A stretch of 64,000 nucleotides of DNA from Verrucomicrobiota bacterium. Lineage in GTDB: Bacteria; Verrucomicrobiota; Verrucomicrobiia; Opitutales; Opitutaceae. This document shows, piece after piece, positions 17,568 through 27,490 of this stretch (position 1 is its first letter; every line of letters starts with the position of its first letter). The stretch covers positions 62,001 through 126,000 of the forward strand of contig JACTNC010000058.1 in NCBI GenBank assembly GCA_014584295.1, read 5' to 3'. The position numbers and the translations under genes are program-made. Under the pieces are notes generated by a model. The model was not told the DNA's origin. It was given only the letters and a program-made list of their open reading frames with translations, and ran no database searches.

Positions 17568-20500
17568 ATGAAGCTGTCCAAGTATCTTGTCTTGCTGTTC
17601 CTGTCACTGCTCACCTGCAATGCGGGTAGTGCCACGGAGCCCTTCCGCCAAACCATTTCCCTGGATGGTCAATGGTCGTTCCAATTGGACCCTGAGAATC
17701 TCGGCGAGAAAGAACAGTGGTACGCAGAGGGGAAGAAACTGCCCGATTCCATCAAAGTTCCGGGGGCTTGGGATGCTCAAGGCTACGGTCAAGAGACTGC
17801 CAAGATGCGGCACAATTTCATCGGTGCAGGTTGGTACCAGCGAACAATACAAGTACCCCAAGGCACCAATGAGCACCGATATTTCTTGAAATTTGGCGGC
17901 GTCTACCGGGATGTGCGGGTATGGATTAACGGGCGCGAAGTGGGATACCACCTTGGCTACGTTTCCCAGTTTGAGTTCGATGTCACTCCCTATCTGAAAC
18001 CAGGTGAACAGGCAGTCATCACACTGCGCGTCAATTCCGAACAACAGATAGACGTGGACCCATTGATGGGTTGCATCGACATTCCTGATCACCTCTTCAG
18101 TTTCTGGGGAGGAGTCTGGGGGCACATTGATCTTGAACGTCGCAGCGCGAGCTGGCTTGACGAAATATTTGTACAACCCCAGTTGGCAGCCGAACGGGTA
18201 CAGATTGCGGCTCGGATCTGCGGCAGTGCCGCTGGAGCAGACACCGTGCGGCTCGAAGTGTTTTACCCGGACGGCCAATTGGCTGCAGAACGCCTAGCGC
18301 CTTTGGCCTTGGTCTCGCATGAGGGACTTGTCGAACTCGTTTCGGAAATACCCAAAGCTCCCCGTTGGACGCCGGAAACGCCGCTCCTCCACCGTGCCCG
18401 CCTGACACTGCTTCTCGGCAACCAGGTGGTCGATATAGTCGAAACGCGGTTCGGCATGCGCGACATCCAAATTCGCGGTACCGATTTCTACGTCAACGGG
18501 CTAAAATACTACCTTAATGGATATGGTGACGACGCGGTCTATCCTGAAACCATCGCACCCCCATCGGATAAACAGTATTACCTCAATCGCCTCAAGGTCG
18601 CAAAGAGCTACGGCTTCAACTTTGTCCGGCATCACAGCCATTTCCTACCGCCCGAATATTACGAGGCATGCGATGAGGTTGGCATGTTTGTTTCACCCGA
18701 GCTCCCGATCGCTTACATGCGCTATTACAATCGCGCAAAAGGTGCAGCTCGCGATCTTTACTACAAGGAATGGGCTGGAGCCATCCTCCGCTACCGCAAC
18801 CACCCCTCCATTTTCAACTGGTGCATGGGTAACGAACTCTGGGCCGGGGTCGATCTCGCCCCCGAACTCTACAACCTCGCCAAACGCCTCGACCCGACGC
18901 GTCCCGTAATCGATTCAGACGGCGTTTTTGCTCCAGGCATCATAGATGGCACAAAGGACCGCGCCACGATGGATTTCTACACCGTGATGTTCGGGATCCT
19001 CACCACTCCGCTCGAGAATCCGGACAAGTTCAAGACCGGCACCCCGCTCAAGCCCGTCATCACACACGAGGAAGGCAACTTTGTTTCATTCCCACGCCTC
19101 GATTCCATACCACTCTACGACAAGACGCCGTTCAAGCCCTTCTGGTTGACCATCGCCCGTGACAAAATTGCGCAGGCTGGGCTCCTTGACGAAACGGCAA
19201 ACTGGTCTCTTCAATCTGAGAAACTCTACTACCTCTGTCACAAATTCAATCTCGAGGCACTGCGCAAGAATTCCAAGATCTCCGGTTACCATTGGTGGTT
19301 GCTGCAGCCGTGGTATCCCGGCTCCAATGGTTTGGTTGACGTCCATCGCCGCCCAAATTCGATCACACCGGAACAAGTCCGCCAGATCAACGGCCCGGTG
19401 GTACTCCTGCAGGATGGGCTGGAATTGAACTACCGGGGAAACGATCCCGTTCGCCTGCAGTTATCCGTCTCGAATTATTCCACCGACACGCTGCGAAATT
19501 CCACTCTGGAATGGCGGGTGGTTAGCGGGCGGGATGTAATACAACAAGGCAACCGCCCGGCGGGCGATGTCGCCCAGGGCCAGATCGTGCCGATCGGCAC
19601 GATCGAGTTTGTCCTGCCCGAGTTGGCTTCCCCGGGAAAGATCGGATTGCAGCTGGAGCTCAAAGCCGGCGGGCAGAGTTACACAAACCAATGGGATGCC
19701 TGGGTCTACCCCTCCCACCCGCCCGCGCTCGAAAGCCGGGTTCCGCTCTATGCCAGTGCTGACTTGCTACCGATGCTCGCACCTCTTGGCGCCCGACCAC
19801 TGCCTGCGGAGGGGCCTCTTCCTTCTCCGGCTGCCTATGTGGCGCGACAGCCCGATATGCGCCTGCTCGAAGTCGCCGAACGCGGCAGTTGCGTAGTGCT
19901 CCTTTCTCCTACCGGTATTTTTCCAACGGATGTAACGACTTGGAAATCTGCTTGGTGGCTCGGCGTTTTTCCGGGAGACAGCAATGCCGGCACCGTTGTG
20001 TATGATTCGCCAGTCACTCGTGCCATTGCGCCCGACGGCTGGTGCGACGCCGGCTGGTTCTACCTGCTGCAAGGCGCACAAACAGTCATTCTCGACAGTT
20101 TGCCCGCGCAGCCGAATGTCCTGATCCGGGCACTGAACGTACACAGCGCGCCGACGGCCTTCACTCGCGAGCTGGATTTCGACTACGTCTGGCGAAACAA
20201 GTCTCTGCTCTTCGAGACCGGAGTCGGCAAAGGCTCCTGGATCGTAAGCGGCCTCAATTTTGACAACGCGCTCAGGCACGGCGGGCCGGAAGGTCCGTGG
20301 TTGCTCACGCAGTTGCTCGCCCGGGCGCAAAGCCTCCCCCGCCCTCGGCAATCAATCCCACTAGCCACGCTCCGCGACGCGGTGGAAAAATCGCCTTTCA
20401 CACAGGGCCCGCTGGTTTCGGGCTACGCCCGCACCTTGAAGCACAAAGGAGAAAAGGCACGTGGACTCAGTTACCGCGAAATTCAGGCCACTGGCCTGCG

Positions 20501-20927
20501 TATCCGTCAGGAGGAAGCACTACACGAACTTGTTTGGGAGACCGCATCCGTTCCAGCTGCCAGCCGCGTGACCTTCGTCTTCGCCGGTGGAACGGCATTC
20601 ACCGAGCGCAACGCGAGCAACATGGGCTTCGGCCTCTGGGTGAACGGTGCAAAGATTCTCAACTTCGACACTACCAAGGAAGCAACGACTTGGCGAAGCG
20701 ACGATGGCCGCTGTACGCTGAGCTTCGTGCCCGTGCTCAGCCAATCGTCATGGGCCGAATCGACAGGCTTGTTCTATCTGTCGGTGCCAAGCGAATGCCT
20801 CGTCACTGGCCAACCGGCGAAGATCCGAGTGCACTCGATCGGCCACGACAACGCCCGTTGGTTCAACTTGAATCCCTACGCCGACGTCCTTGATGGTGCC
20901 AAGTTGAACAAAACCATCAAGCGCTGA
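17568..20927 (+). CDS. Secreted glycoside hydrolase family 2 enzyme
   Basis: About 1119 residues. The ATG at 17568 starts a signal peptide (YLVLLFLSLLTCNAGSA). The GH2 sugar-binding domain follows (ISLDGQWSFQLDPE, GAGWYQRTIQVP, WINGREVGYHLGY), then the immunoglobulin-like domain and the barrel. The acid/base Glu is in HPSIFNWCMGNELW near residue 423, and a likely nucleophile Glu is in VITHEEGNF near residue 501. The long C-terminal part (about 620-1119) contains beta domains that may bind carbohydrate. GH2 members remove beta-galactosyl, -mannosyl or -glucuronosyl units; which one cannot be said. It forms a likely operon with the GH-A enzyme 40 bp downstream. Confidence 0.9.
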   Translation: MKLSKYLVLLFLSLLTCNAGSATEPFRQTISLDGQWSFQLDPENLGEKEQWYAEGKKLPDSIKVPGAWDAQGYGQETAKMRHNFIGAGWYQRTIQVPQGTNEHRYFLKFGGVYRDVRVWINGREVGYHLGYVSQFEFDVTPYLKPGEQAVITLRVNSEQQIDVDPLMGCIDIPDHLFSFWGGVWGHIDLERRSASWLDEIFVQPQLAAERVQIAARICGSAAGADTVRLEVFYPDGQLAAERLAPLALVSHEGLVELVSEIPKAPRWTPETPLLHRARLTLLLGNQVVDIVETRFGMRDIQIRGTDFYVNGLKYYLNGYGDDAVYPETIAPPSDKQYYLNRLKVAKSYGFNFVRHHSHFLPPEYYEACDEVGMFVSPELPIAYMRYYNRAKGAARDLYYKEWAGAILRYRNHPSIFNWCMGNELWAGVDLAPELYNLAKRLDPTRPVIDSDGVFAPGIIDGTKDRATMDFYTVMFGILTTPLENPDKFKTGTPLKPVITHEEGNFVSFPRLDSIPLYDKTPFKPFWLTIARDKIAQAGLLDETANWSLQSEKLYYLCHKFNLEALRKNSKISGYHWWLLQPWYPGSNGLVDVHRRPNSITPEQVRQINGPVVLLQDGLELNYRGNDPVRLQLSVSNYSTDTLRNSTLEWRVVSGRDVIQQGNRPAGDVAQGQIVPIGTIEFVLPELASPGKIGLQLELKAGGQSYTNQWDAWVYPSHPPALESRVPLYASADLLPMLAPLGARPLPAEGPLPSPAAYVARQPDMRLLEVAERGSCVVLLSPTGIFPTDVTTWKSAWWLGVFPGDSNAGTVVYDSPVTRAIAPDGWCDAGWFYLLQGAQTVILDSLPAQPNVLIRALNVHSAPTAFTRELDFDYVWRNKSLLFETGVGKGSWIVSGLNFDNALRHGGPEGPWLLTQLLARAQSLPRPRQSIPLATLRDAVEKSPFTQGPLVSGYARTLKHKGEKARGLSYREIQATGLRIRQEEALHELVWETASVPAASRVTFVFAGGTAFTERNASNMGFGLWVNGAKILNFDTTKEATTWRSDDGRCTLSFVPVLSQSSWAESTGLFYLSVPSECLVTGQPAKIRVHSIGHDNARWFNLNPYADVLDGAKLNKTIKR

Positions 20928-20967
20928 AACCGATCGTGCATGCGAATATTCTCCCTCCTGAACTGCC

Positions 20968-23370
20968 ATGAGTGCGAATACATCGATGCACCTAGACCCT
21001 AAGGCTCTTCTCATTTTCCTTTTCCTTGGTACTTCCTTCATTCCCAACCTATGTACCGGCAATTCAGCGAGCACCGGTTCAGTAAGCGTACACTGGCTGC
21101 CTCGCCTGCCTGAGACTGAAGCCAAAAACCTGGTCCCCAACAGCGGATTCGAACTCGGCGGCGCCGGCTGGTCGAGCCTGGGCGAGATGACCGGTTGGGG
21201 CGGCAGCCTATCGTCGCTTTTCGGAACCGTGACAACCGCCGAAAAGTTCGAAGGCGAACGCAGCCTGGAGGTCGCTTTGGGACCGGGCAAGACACTGACG
21301 ACCTTCTACGACTGCTGGCCAGCCGCGACCGTGGTGCAACACGCACCCCTCGCCGTCAACCTCGGGTGGATTACCGTCGTGCCGGAGGAAACCTATACCC
21401 TTTCGGCCTACCTGAAGGCCGACCGGCCGGGTGTGCCCGCAAGGCTGGTGATGCGGTTCGGCGGTGACCCCGCGCCAAACCCCATACCGTCCAATTCAGA
21501 GCAGGCCGTTATCGTTTCCGACCAATGGGAGCGCTATGTCTTTACCGCTAAAGCCACCGCAATGAGCGTTTGCGTCGGCCTCGGTCCGGATATGCGCACC
21601 CAGCCCGACGCCGCGGCCCGTGTCTGGATCGACGCGGTGCAGTTCGAAAGTGGGGGCCGGGCTTCCGACTATGCCCCCCGGGGGCCGCTGGAGATCGCGA
21701 TCGAGTCCGGCCATTTCGGCAACGTCTATCCTGCCGATGCGCCGGTCGCCCTCCGCGTCTCCACCGTCAACCGCACCTCGCAAACAGCGGATCTGGAAGT
21801 TGCGGTGGCCTTGACCGACTATTTCGACGGGACCCTGCCGGGACAGCGTCGCCGCCTCACCGTGCCGGCGGGCCGTCAGCTCACGGAGCAGATCCCTCTC
21901 AGCGTGCCCGGCCCAGGCTACTACCGGATCGCCGCCACCGCCACCGCCGGTTCGTTCCGGCAGGAGGCGCGTTTTCCGATGGCCGTGATCCACGAATACA
22001 ATCAGCGGGAAGCGCTCTTCGGTCTGAACCATGCCCCGCCCAATCCCGACCTGCTCAATCAGTTCCGGCGGGCGGGCGTCTCCTGGGCGCGGCAATGGGC
22101 ACTTGATTGGCAGGAAGTTCAGCCCCAGCCCGGGAAATTCCGCTGGGAGGAAAGCGACCGTCAGGTCGGTTCACTCGACGGGACCGACTGGAAGATGCTG
22201 GCGCTGCTGCCCGCGTTCGCCTCGGCGAAATGGGCCAGTTCGCTGCCGCCGGACTATCAACTTCCGCCCAACACCTGGCCGGCGCTGCCGGAATGGGCCT
22301 GGCTCGCCGTTCCGCCGAAGGATCCCGCGGCCTTGGCCAATTATATCCGGCAAACGGCCGCCCGGTACAAGGGACGCATCTCCGCCTGGGAGTTCCTGAA
22401 CGAGCCGACCACCAGCACCGCGCTGCCGGCACCCTACCGCAGCCCGCCGGGCTATGGCTCCGATGCGCAAAAGTACATCGATCTCCTCCGGGTCGCCGCC
22501 CAGGCGCTGCGCGAAACGGATCCTACCGCCAAGCTGGTAGGCGGCTACTCGCTCGAGATCCTGCATCGCGCGCCGCAATTTATCAGGGCCGGCGGCCTCG
22601 ACCTGATCGACATATTCAACATTCATCCTTACGGCTTTTTCGAGGAGGCGCCGGAGAGTTTCCTTCCGCAGATGGAGGAACTGCTGAGGCTGATGGATGC
22701 CTCGCCGAGCGGCCGGAAACCAATCTGGGTCACGGAATCGGGGTACTACGCGGAGGATGACAAGCCCCGCGAACCTTGGATCGAGCCGAACGCTCCGTTC
22801 GCCATGGACAATGAAAAGCTCGCCGCCGACCAATCCATGCGCTTGGCGCTCATCCTCCTCTCGCACGGCGTGGAGAAGATCTTCTACCATCAAGGCTGCG
22901 CGGGCGACGTGAATGACGGCATGCGTGACCTCGGCAACGCCCTGCTTGGACCGGCCGGAACCCCGCAGAAGCTTTATCCGGCGCTCGCTTACCTCGCCCA
23001 CCTGCTGGGTCCCGATTTCAAATACGTCGCCCCCCTCGCCAAACCAGCGCACCTGAACGGGCTGCCCACCGACTCGATTTACGGTTACGCTTTCCAAGCA
23101 GGCAACAATGCCGTCCTTGCCGCGTGGGCCCCGGTCAAGTGGCAGCGTGGCTATGTGTGGTCGCTCAAGATTCCGCGCGATGTCGATGCCTTCAACATTG
23201 TCGGCACGAAATTGAACGCCGGAGGCAACGGACGCACCGTCGAGCTCGGCGACTCTCCGGTTTACCTCGTTACTAGTCTAATGAAAGCTGGGGATCTAGC
23301 CAACGCTCAGATACTTCGCGTCGGTACCGAGGGCGAAAAGCAGCCGCCTGCATCATTCCTGGCCTTTTGA
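20968..23370 (+). CDS. Secreted clan GH-A glycoside hydrolase with N-terminal carbohydrate-binding domain
   Basis: An 800-residue protein with an N-terminal export segment (ALLIFLFLGTSFIPNLCTG). Residues about 50-230 form a CBM4/9-like beta-sandwich, shown by the phrases NLVPNSGFELGG, YTLSAYLKADRPG and WIDAVQFESG. The catalytic barrel follows, starting about ALFGLNHAPPN. The acid/base Glu is in WEFLNEP (about residue 479) and the nucleophile Glu in IWVTESGYY (about residue 590), the clan GH-A arrangement seen in GH39 and related families. It is probably a retaining glycosidase acting on the same glycan as the GH2 enzyme upstream. Confidence 0.85.
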   Translation: MSANTSMHLDPKALLIFLFLGTSFIPNLCTGNSASTGSVSVHWLPRLPETEAKNLVPNSGFELGGAGWSSLGEMTGWGGSLSSLFGTVTTAEKFEGERSLEVALGPGKTLTTFYDCWPAATVVQHAPLAVNLGWITVVPEETYTLSAYLKADRPGVPARLVMRFGGDPAPNPIPSNSEQAVIVSDQWERYVFTAKATAMSVCVGLGPDMRTQPDAAARVWIDAVQFESGGRASDYAPRGPLEIAIESGHFGNVYPADAPVALRVSTVNRTSQTADLEVAVALTDYFDGTLPGQRRRLTVPAGRQLTEQIPLSVPGPGYYRIAATATAGSFRQEARFPMAVIHEYNQREALFGLNHAPPNPDLLNQFRRAGVSWARQWALDWQEVQPQPGKFRWEESDRQVGSLDGTDWKMLALLPAFASAKWASSLPPDYQLPPNTWPALPEWAWLAVPPKDPAALANYIRQTAARYKGRISAWEFLNEPTTSTALPAPYRSPPGYGSDAQKYIDLLRVAAQALRETDPTAKLVGGYSLEILHRAPQFIRAGGLDLIDIFNIHPYGFFEEAPESFLPQMEELLRLMDASPSGRKPIWVTESGYYAEDDKPREPWIEPNAPFAMDNEKLAADQSMRLALILLSHGVEKIFYHQGCAGDVNDGMRDLGNALLGPAGTPQKLYPALAYLAHLLGPDFKYVAPLAKPAHLNGLPTDSIYGYAFQAGNNAVLAAWAPVKWQRGYVWSLKIPRDVDAFNIVGTKLNAGGNGRTVELGDSPVYLVTSLMKAGDLANAQILRVGTEGEKQPPASFLAF

Positions 23371-23432
23371 GTGGGATAGAAGAAGGCCCTCGCCGTACTC
23401 GCGTCGAAGTGGCTATTGTCCCTGAGCTAAAA

Positions 23433-23486
23433 ATGCCAGCGTTTGAGTCTCTAGGCGTAGCGGAATACAGATAGTCGAGGCATAGT
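23433..23486 (+). promoter_or_regulatory. Shared 30-bp motif plus -10 box, upstream of the aminotransferase gene (site 3)
   Basis: 23433-23462 reads ATGCCAGCGTTTGAG, then GGCGTAGCG, with CATAGT at 23481-23486 after exactly 18 bp. The aminotransferase ATG is 95 bp downstream. Together with site 6 this gives the longest conserved upstream half (ATGCCAGC). Confidence 0.62.
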
Positions 23487-23581
23487 GGCCTTGGCTTTGC
23501 AAACTCGACGCTTGCGGTGCCCCGTTATGCCGTCGGGCTCAGTCCAACAGCCAATCTCTTGTTTCCCTAACTTATTTTTCG

Positions 23582-24847
23582 ATGACTAACATGAAAAAGA
23601 CAATCCCTGGCGGCCTTGAGTGGCCCCAAGAATTTCCCGGCGTGCACTGGATCGACGAGCAAGAGGAACGGGCAGTCCTCGACGTATTGCACAACGGCTC
23701 GCTCTTCCGTTACTATGGCCTTAAGCCCGCGAGACATGTGGACGAATTCGAACAGGCAGCCCGGAAGTTCTATGGTACCAAGCACGCCCTTGCCGTCAAC
23801 AGCGGCACCGGTGCGCTCACATGCGCCATGACAGCCCTCGGTATTGGACCCGGCTGCGAGGTGGTCGTGCCGGCGTTCCTCTGGGTCGCCTCCATCGGCG
23901 CCGTCATCCAGGTCGGCGCCATTCCCGTGCTCGCCGAGGTCGACGAATCTTTCAATCTCGCCCCCGACACACTCGAGAGCGTCATCACTCCGCGCACCAA
24001 GTTGATCGTCGCAATCCATATGGCCGGCTCTCCCTGCGACCTCGACGGTATCCTGGCGATCGCCGACCGGCGCGGTATTCCCGTGCTGGAGGACTGCGCC
24101 CAATGCAACGGCGGCACTTACAAAGGCCGCAAACTCGGGACGATCGGCAGCATGGGCATCTTCAGTCTGCAGCTCAACAAGAACATCACTTCCGGCGAAG
24201 GCGGATTGATCGTGACCAACGACGACCGGCTCTACCAACGGGCCTTCTCGGCCCATGACATGGGCATGGTCCGCAAGAACGGTCGGCTCGCGCAACCGGA
24301 TGATTATGCGCTTTCGTGGGGCCAGGGTCGGCGCATGACCGAGCTGTGCGGGGCCATCGCCGGAGTGCAGCTCAGAAAGCTGCCTGCCATCGTCGGACGG
24401 ATGCGCGCCTCCAAACAGCGGATAAAGGAGGGCCTCGCCGGTACGCCTGGCCTCACTTTCCGTCGAATCATCGATCCCGAGGGTGACAGCGGACCGTTTC
24501 TAATCATGCTGCTCAAACATGCAGAGGCCGCACAAGGATTGCTGCAGCATCTTCGGGACTCCGGCTTCCACAACGCATTCCGGATCGCCGATTACGGGCT
24601 TCACATCTACTCGAACATCGCCGCGCTCGTGAAAAAGGTACCGCTGTCCGCAGCAGGCAACCCTTGGACTGCACGAGAGAATCAGGAAAGCGTTTATGAC
24701 TACAATCTGGGCGCTTGTCCACGCAGCGACGCGTTATTTGCGCGCTCGGTGCTATTACCCATTCCTTCCTGCCTTACGCTAGAACAGGAGCGGGCGGCTG
24801 TCGCCACGATCCGCGAATTCGCCGCCGTACCTGTCTCCCGTCCCTGA
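23582..24847 (+). CDS. DegT/DnrJ/EryC1/StrS-family PLP-dependent aminotransferase
   Basis: A 421-residue fold-type-I enzyme. ALAVNSGTGAL binds the cofactor phosphate, EVVVPAFLWVASIGA and VPVLEDCAQ (Asp for the pyridine nitrogen) follow, and SLQLNKNITSGEGG carries the Schiff-base lysine near residue 200. The family transfers amino groups to keto-sugars, or has become a dehydratase when the Lys is lost; the Lys is present here. A second ATG at 23591 is an equally possible start. It stands 16 bp before a GH67N-like gene in a unit headed by the shared promoter motif. A role in handling an amino sugar is plausible but unproved. Confidence 0.9.
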   Translation: MTNMKKTIPGGLEWPQEFPGVHWIDEQEERAVLDVLHNGSLFRYYGLKPARHVDEFEQAARKFYGTKHALAVNSGTGALTCAMTALGIGPGCEVVVPAFLWVASIGAVIQVGAIPVLAEVDESFNLAPDTLESVITPRTKLIVAIHMAGSPCDLDGILAIADRRGIPVLEDCAQCNGGTYKGRKLGTIGSMGIFSLQLNKNITSGEGGLIVTNDDRLYQRAFSAHDMGMVRKNGRLAQPDDYALSWGQGRRMTELCGAIAGVQLRKLPAIVGRMRASKQRIKEGLAGTPGLTFRRIIDPEGDSGPFLIMLLKHAEAAQGLLQHLRDSGFHNAFRIADYGLHIYSNIAALVKKVPLSAAGNPWTARENQESVYDYNLGACPRSDALFARSVLLPIPSCLTLEQERAAVATIREFAAVPVSRP

Positions 24848-24863
24848 ACCCGCGCCGACTGCG

Positions 24864-27167
24864 ATGAAACCGGTCAGGCTCCCTATCTTGCTGGCAGCCT
24901 TGGGTTGCTTGGCAACGGCTTGGGGAGAGCCGCCGGTTCGGACCGCCTCGGACGCCTTCGAAACCGCCCGTATCAAGAGCGGACTGGCCAAGGCGGGCCT
25001 CAATGCGAACTACGAGATCGTGGTCGGAAACGACCGCGATCTGGTCGAGGACACCGCCGCGCATTTGTTGCAGCGCTTTCTTCGGCGGGCCTCGCTGGTC
25101 GTCGAGATCGTTCCCGAGTCCAGGGCTACTAGCGGAAAGCGCCGAATTCTTCTGGGACGAGACGCCAACCTCCTCGCCATCCGAACGCTGGGAGGGGCGG
25201 GCGCAATCGACATCCGACGCGTATCGGCCGAGGATGACGGTTTTCACCTGAAGCGGATCGGACGGGATATTATCATCGCCGGCGCCAACCCCCGCGGCGT
25301 CCTCTATGGTATGTACGCATTCGAGGACTTCATAGAGGGAGGGGCCGGCGGGCGGCTGGACCTCAGAAAGATTCCTCGCTTTCGCAAGCGGGCCAGCGGT
25401 CCCGAATACAGCTTCAACCGGCATGCCAATATCTCCATCGCGGACCTGCCCGAGGAAAAGATAGCTTATCTTTCCCGCATGGGCGTCAACCAGCTGACCG
25501 ACCAGGGCATCGGAAATCTCGACGCACTGGTCGAAAGCGACGTGTTTCCGAACCGGAAGGCGTTCCAGCCCGAACTTCGGCGGAAGGTGCTGGATTTTTC
25601 GGCCATCTGCAGGAAATACGGCATCGAACCCTATCTTTGGATTCATGCCCCCGAAATCGCCGGCGACGAGGACGCCTATCCAAAGGAGGCGATCGGCGTG
25701 GTAAAACGTCCGTGGGGCGGAGACCGGCACGGTCTGGGCAAGACCCTGTGCGTCAGCAGCCCGCTGGTCCAGAAACATTATGCAGACATGATGCGGAAAT
25801 TGGTGCGGGAATATCCGGACGTGAAGGGCGTCTTGTTCTACAACCTGGACGCCCGGTCCTTTCTCTGCACCCCCGCACTGTGTCCGCGATGCCAGGCCGT
25901 CTGCCACGATTCGCCGCCCGACCTGTTCAACCCCTGGGAAACGCAGGCCAGGCTCGTGACTCTGCTGGCGGAATCCGCCAAGTCAGAAAATCCCGCCTTC
26001 GACTTCAGATTCTGGGGAGCCGTTCACTACCATGACGAGCACTTCGAAAAGATGATCCGTGCGACCACGGGCTTTGGCAGCCTGGCCGCCTCCTGGACCG
26101 GCTCGGATCGTTCCATCATGGTGCCGGACGCGGCGCAACCCACCGCCTCTTTCATGCTGTCACGGAAGATCGCCCGGGAACGCGGGGTCCCGTTCCACCT
26201 GCTCTGTGAGCTGAACAACCTCGAACAAGTGCCGAAAAGCCTGCCGTTCCCTTTCCACATCAGCGATGCGCTGAAGAAATTCGACCGATGGGGGGTGGAG
26301 AACCTTACCGAGATTTATGGCATGGTGCCGGAACACAATCAGGTCAATTCCCTCATCATGCGGGAATTTCAATGGAATCCCGAACAAAACCCCGAGAAGG
26401 TGATCGCCGACCTGTCCGTCCGGCAGTTCGGAGAGAAGGCCGGCAGGCTGGCCTACCAGTCCTGGGAACAGATCGCCCAGGCCTTCGACGCCTGGAACGA
26501 CATCTCGACGAGCATCTTCCCTCTGGCGGGAAGCCAGTTCATGCTCAGCCTCGGAACCTCCATCGGCGGCCTTCCTCCGCCGGTCCTGCCGGACGTGGTC
26601 AATTATTACGACAATCTGATCCAAATACTGACCAATGTCGAACCGTGGTTCGCCGACGACTACCAGCGATACAAATCGCGGGCCTTCCTGGACAAGATGG
26701 AGCGGATGAACGCCCATCTGGTCCAGGCGGAGGAGCTTGCCAAGCAAGCCGTCTCCGCGGCCAGCGACAAGGAATTCGTCGATTTCGCCTACTATGAAGG
26801 GCCCGATGGCCGTCCGACTCGACGACAATACGCGGAGTTGAACTACGCTCCCATCGCCATCGCCGAATCGCTCTGCCGGCAACGGCACGACATCCTCCGC
26901 GCTTATCTTCTCCTTAAGCAGATGGAGATGGCGCGCCAGTCCGGCGATGGAGTCGCGGCCAAAGCGCAGAAAAATCTCTACCTCAAGCTCGTCCGCGAAG
27001 ACCTTGGCGTCCAGGAGCGCTTCTGCGAACTGTTGCGAGGATTCTCCCAGCTGCGGCCGTGCTACACCCGCACGAGCCTGACCGAGCAGGAAATCGCGGA
27101 CTTTCTTTCCCTCACCGAGAAAAAAATCGAAAAACTGAAGGAGCATCTCGCCGCGGAAGGCGCCTAA
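24864..27167 (+). CDS. Secreted GH67N-like glycosidase candidate, tandem paralog A
   Basis: A 767-residue protein with a signal peptide (RLPILLAALGCLATAWG). Residues about 45-155 resemble the N-terminal domain of GH67 alpha-glucuronidases: LLQRFLRRASLVVEIVPES, RRILLGRDANL, IIIAGANPRGVLYGMYAFED. A barrel-like domain follows with FLCTPALCPRCQAVC (four cysteines), FDFRFWGAVHYHDEH and NLTEIYGMVPEHNQVNSL. The C-terminal 180 residues are helical. It is similar along its whole length to the gene at 27491, so the pair arose by tandem duplication. The enzyme activity is not established; a glycosidase outside the cytoplasm is the likeliest role. Confidence 0.75.
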   Translation: MKPVRLPILLAALGCLATAWGEPPVRTASDAFETARIKSGLAKAGLNANYEIVVGNDRDLVEDTAAHLLQRFLRRASLVVEIVPESRATSGKRRILLGRDANLLAIRTLGGAGAIDIRRVSAEDDGFHLKRIGRDIIIAGANPRGVLYGMYAFEDFIEGGAGGRLDLRKIPRFRKRASGPEYSFNRHANISIADLPEEKIAYLSRMGVNQLTDQGIGNLDALVESDVFPNRKAFQPELRRKVLDFSAICRKYGIEPYLWIHAPEIAGDEDAYPKEAIGVVKRPWGGDRHGLGKTLCVSSPLVQKHYADMMRKLVREYPDVKGVLFYNLDARSFLCTPALCPRCQAVCHDSPPDLFNPWETQARLVTLLAESAKSENPAFDFRFWGAVHYHDEHFEKMIRATTGFGSLAASWTGSDRSIMVPDAAQPTASFMLSRKIARERGVPFHLLCELNNLEQVPKSLPFPFHISDALKKFDRWGVENLTEIYGMVPEHNQVNSLIMREFQWNPEQNPEKVIADLSVRQFGEKAGRLAYQSWEQIAQAFDAWNDISTSIFPLAGSQFMLSLGTSIGGLPPPVLPDVVNYYDNLIQILTNVEPWFADDYQRYKSRAFLDKMERMNAHLVQAEELAKQAVSAASDKEFVDFAYYEGPDGRPTRRQYAELNYAPIAIAESLCRQRHDILRAYLLLKQMEMARQSGDGVAAKAQKNLYLKLVREDLGVQERFCELLRGFSQLRPCYTRTSLTEQEIADFLSLTEKKIEKLKEHLAAEGA

Positions 27168-27298
27168 CCGGGCTAGCCATGGCAACCCGATGGTCGCCCG
27201 GCGGGTGATCGCCTTTCTGCAGGACCGCCATCGCGGGCTGTTGGCATCCGGCGGGAGTGGTTTTTGGGCAACGCGGTTTGGTCCGTGCTGAGGTAATA

Positions 27299-27352
27299 GT
27301 AACAGCATTTGAGCGCTTAGGCGTAGCCGGGTGGGCCGGGGAAAAGCATACT
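27299..27352 (+). promoter_or_regulatory. Shared 30-bp motif plus -10 box, upstream of tandem paralog B (site 4)
   Basis: 27299-27328 matches the motif (CAGCATTTGAGC, then TTAGGCGTAGCC), with CATACT at 27347-27352 after 18 bp. It lies in the 323-bp gap between the two paralogs, so B has its own promoter. Nothing else recognisable is in this gap. The 5' leader would be about 130 bases. Confidence 0.62.
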
Positions 27353-27490
27353 CCAAGGCAACGCTTTGTCCCGCCCCGCCGCCTTTGGCATGCAAGTTCC
27401 TCCCGTCAAATTTTGATGCGCCTCGACCGGTGGCCCGGGCCGGCAGGAAGCCGGCCAAGCCCCTTCTCAGCTAACCTCAAAACATATACC

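Noticed and set aside
22171-23097. Antisense frame of 308 codons in the GH-A gene, and a similar one at 5206-6036
   Set aside because: Both lie fully opposite genes with clear catalytic motifs and have composition typical of shadow frames.
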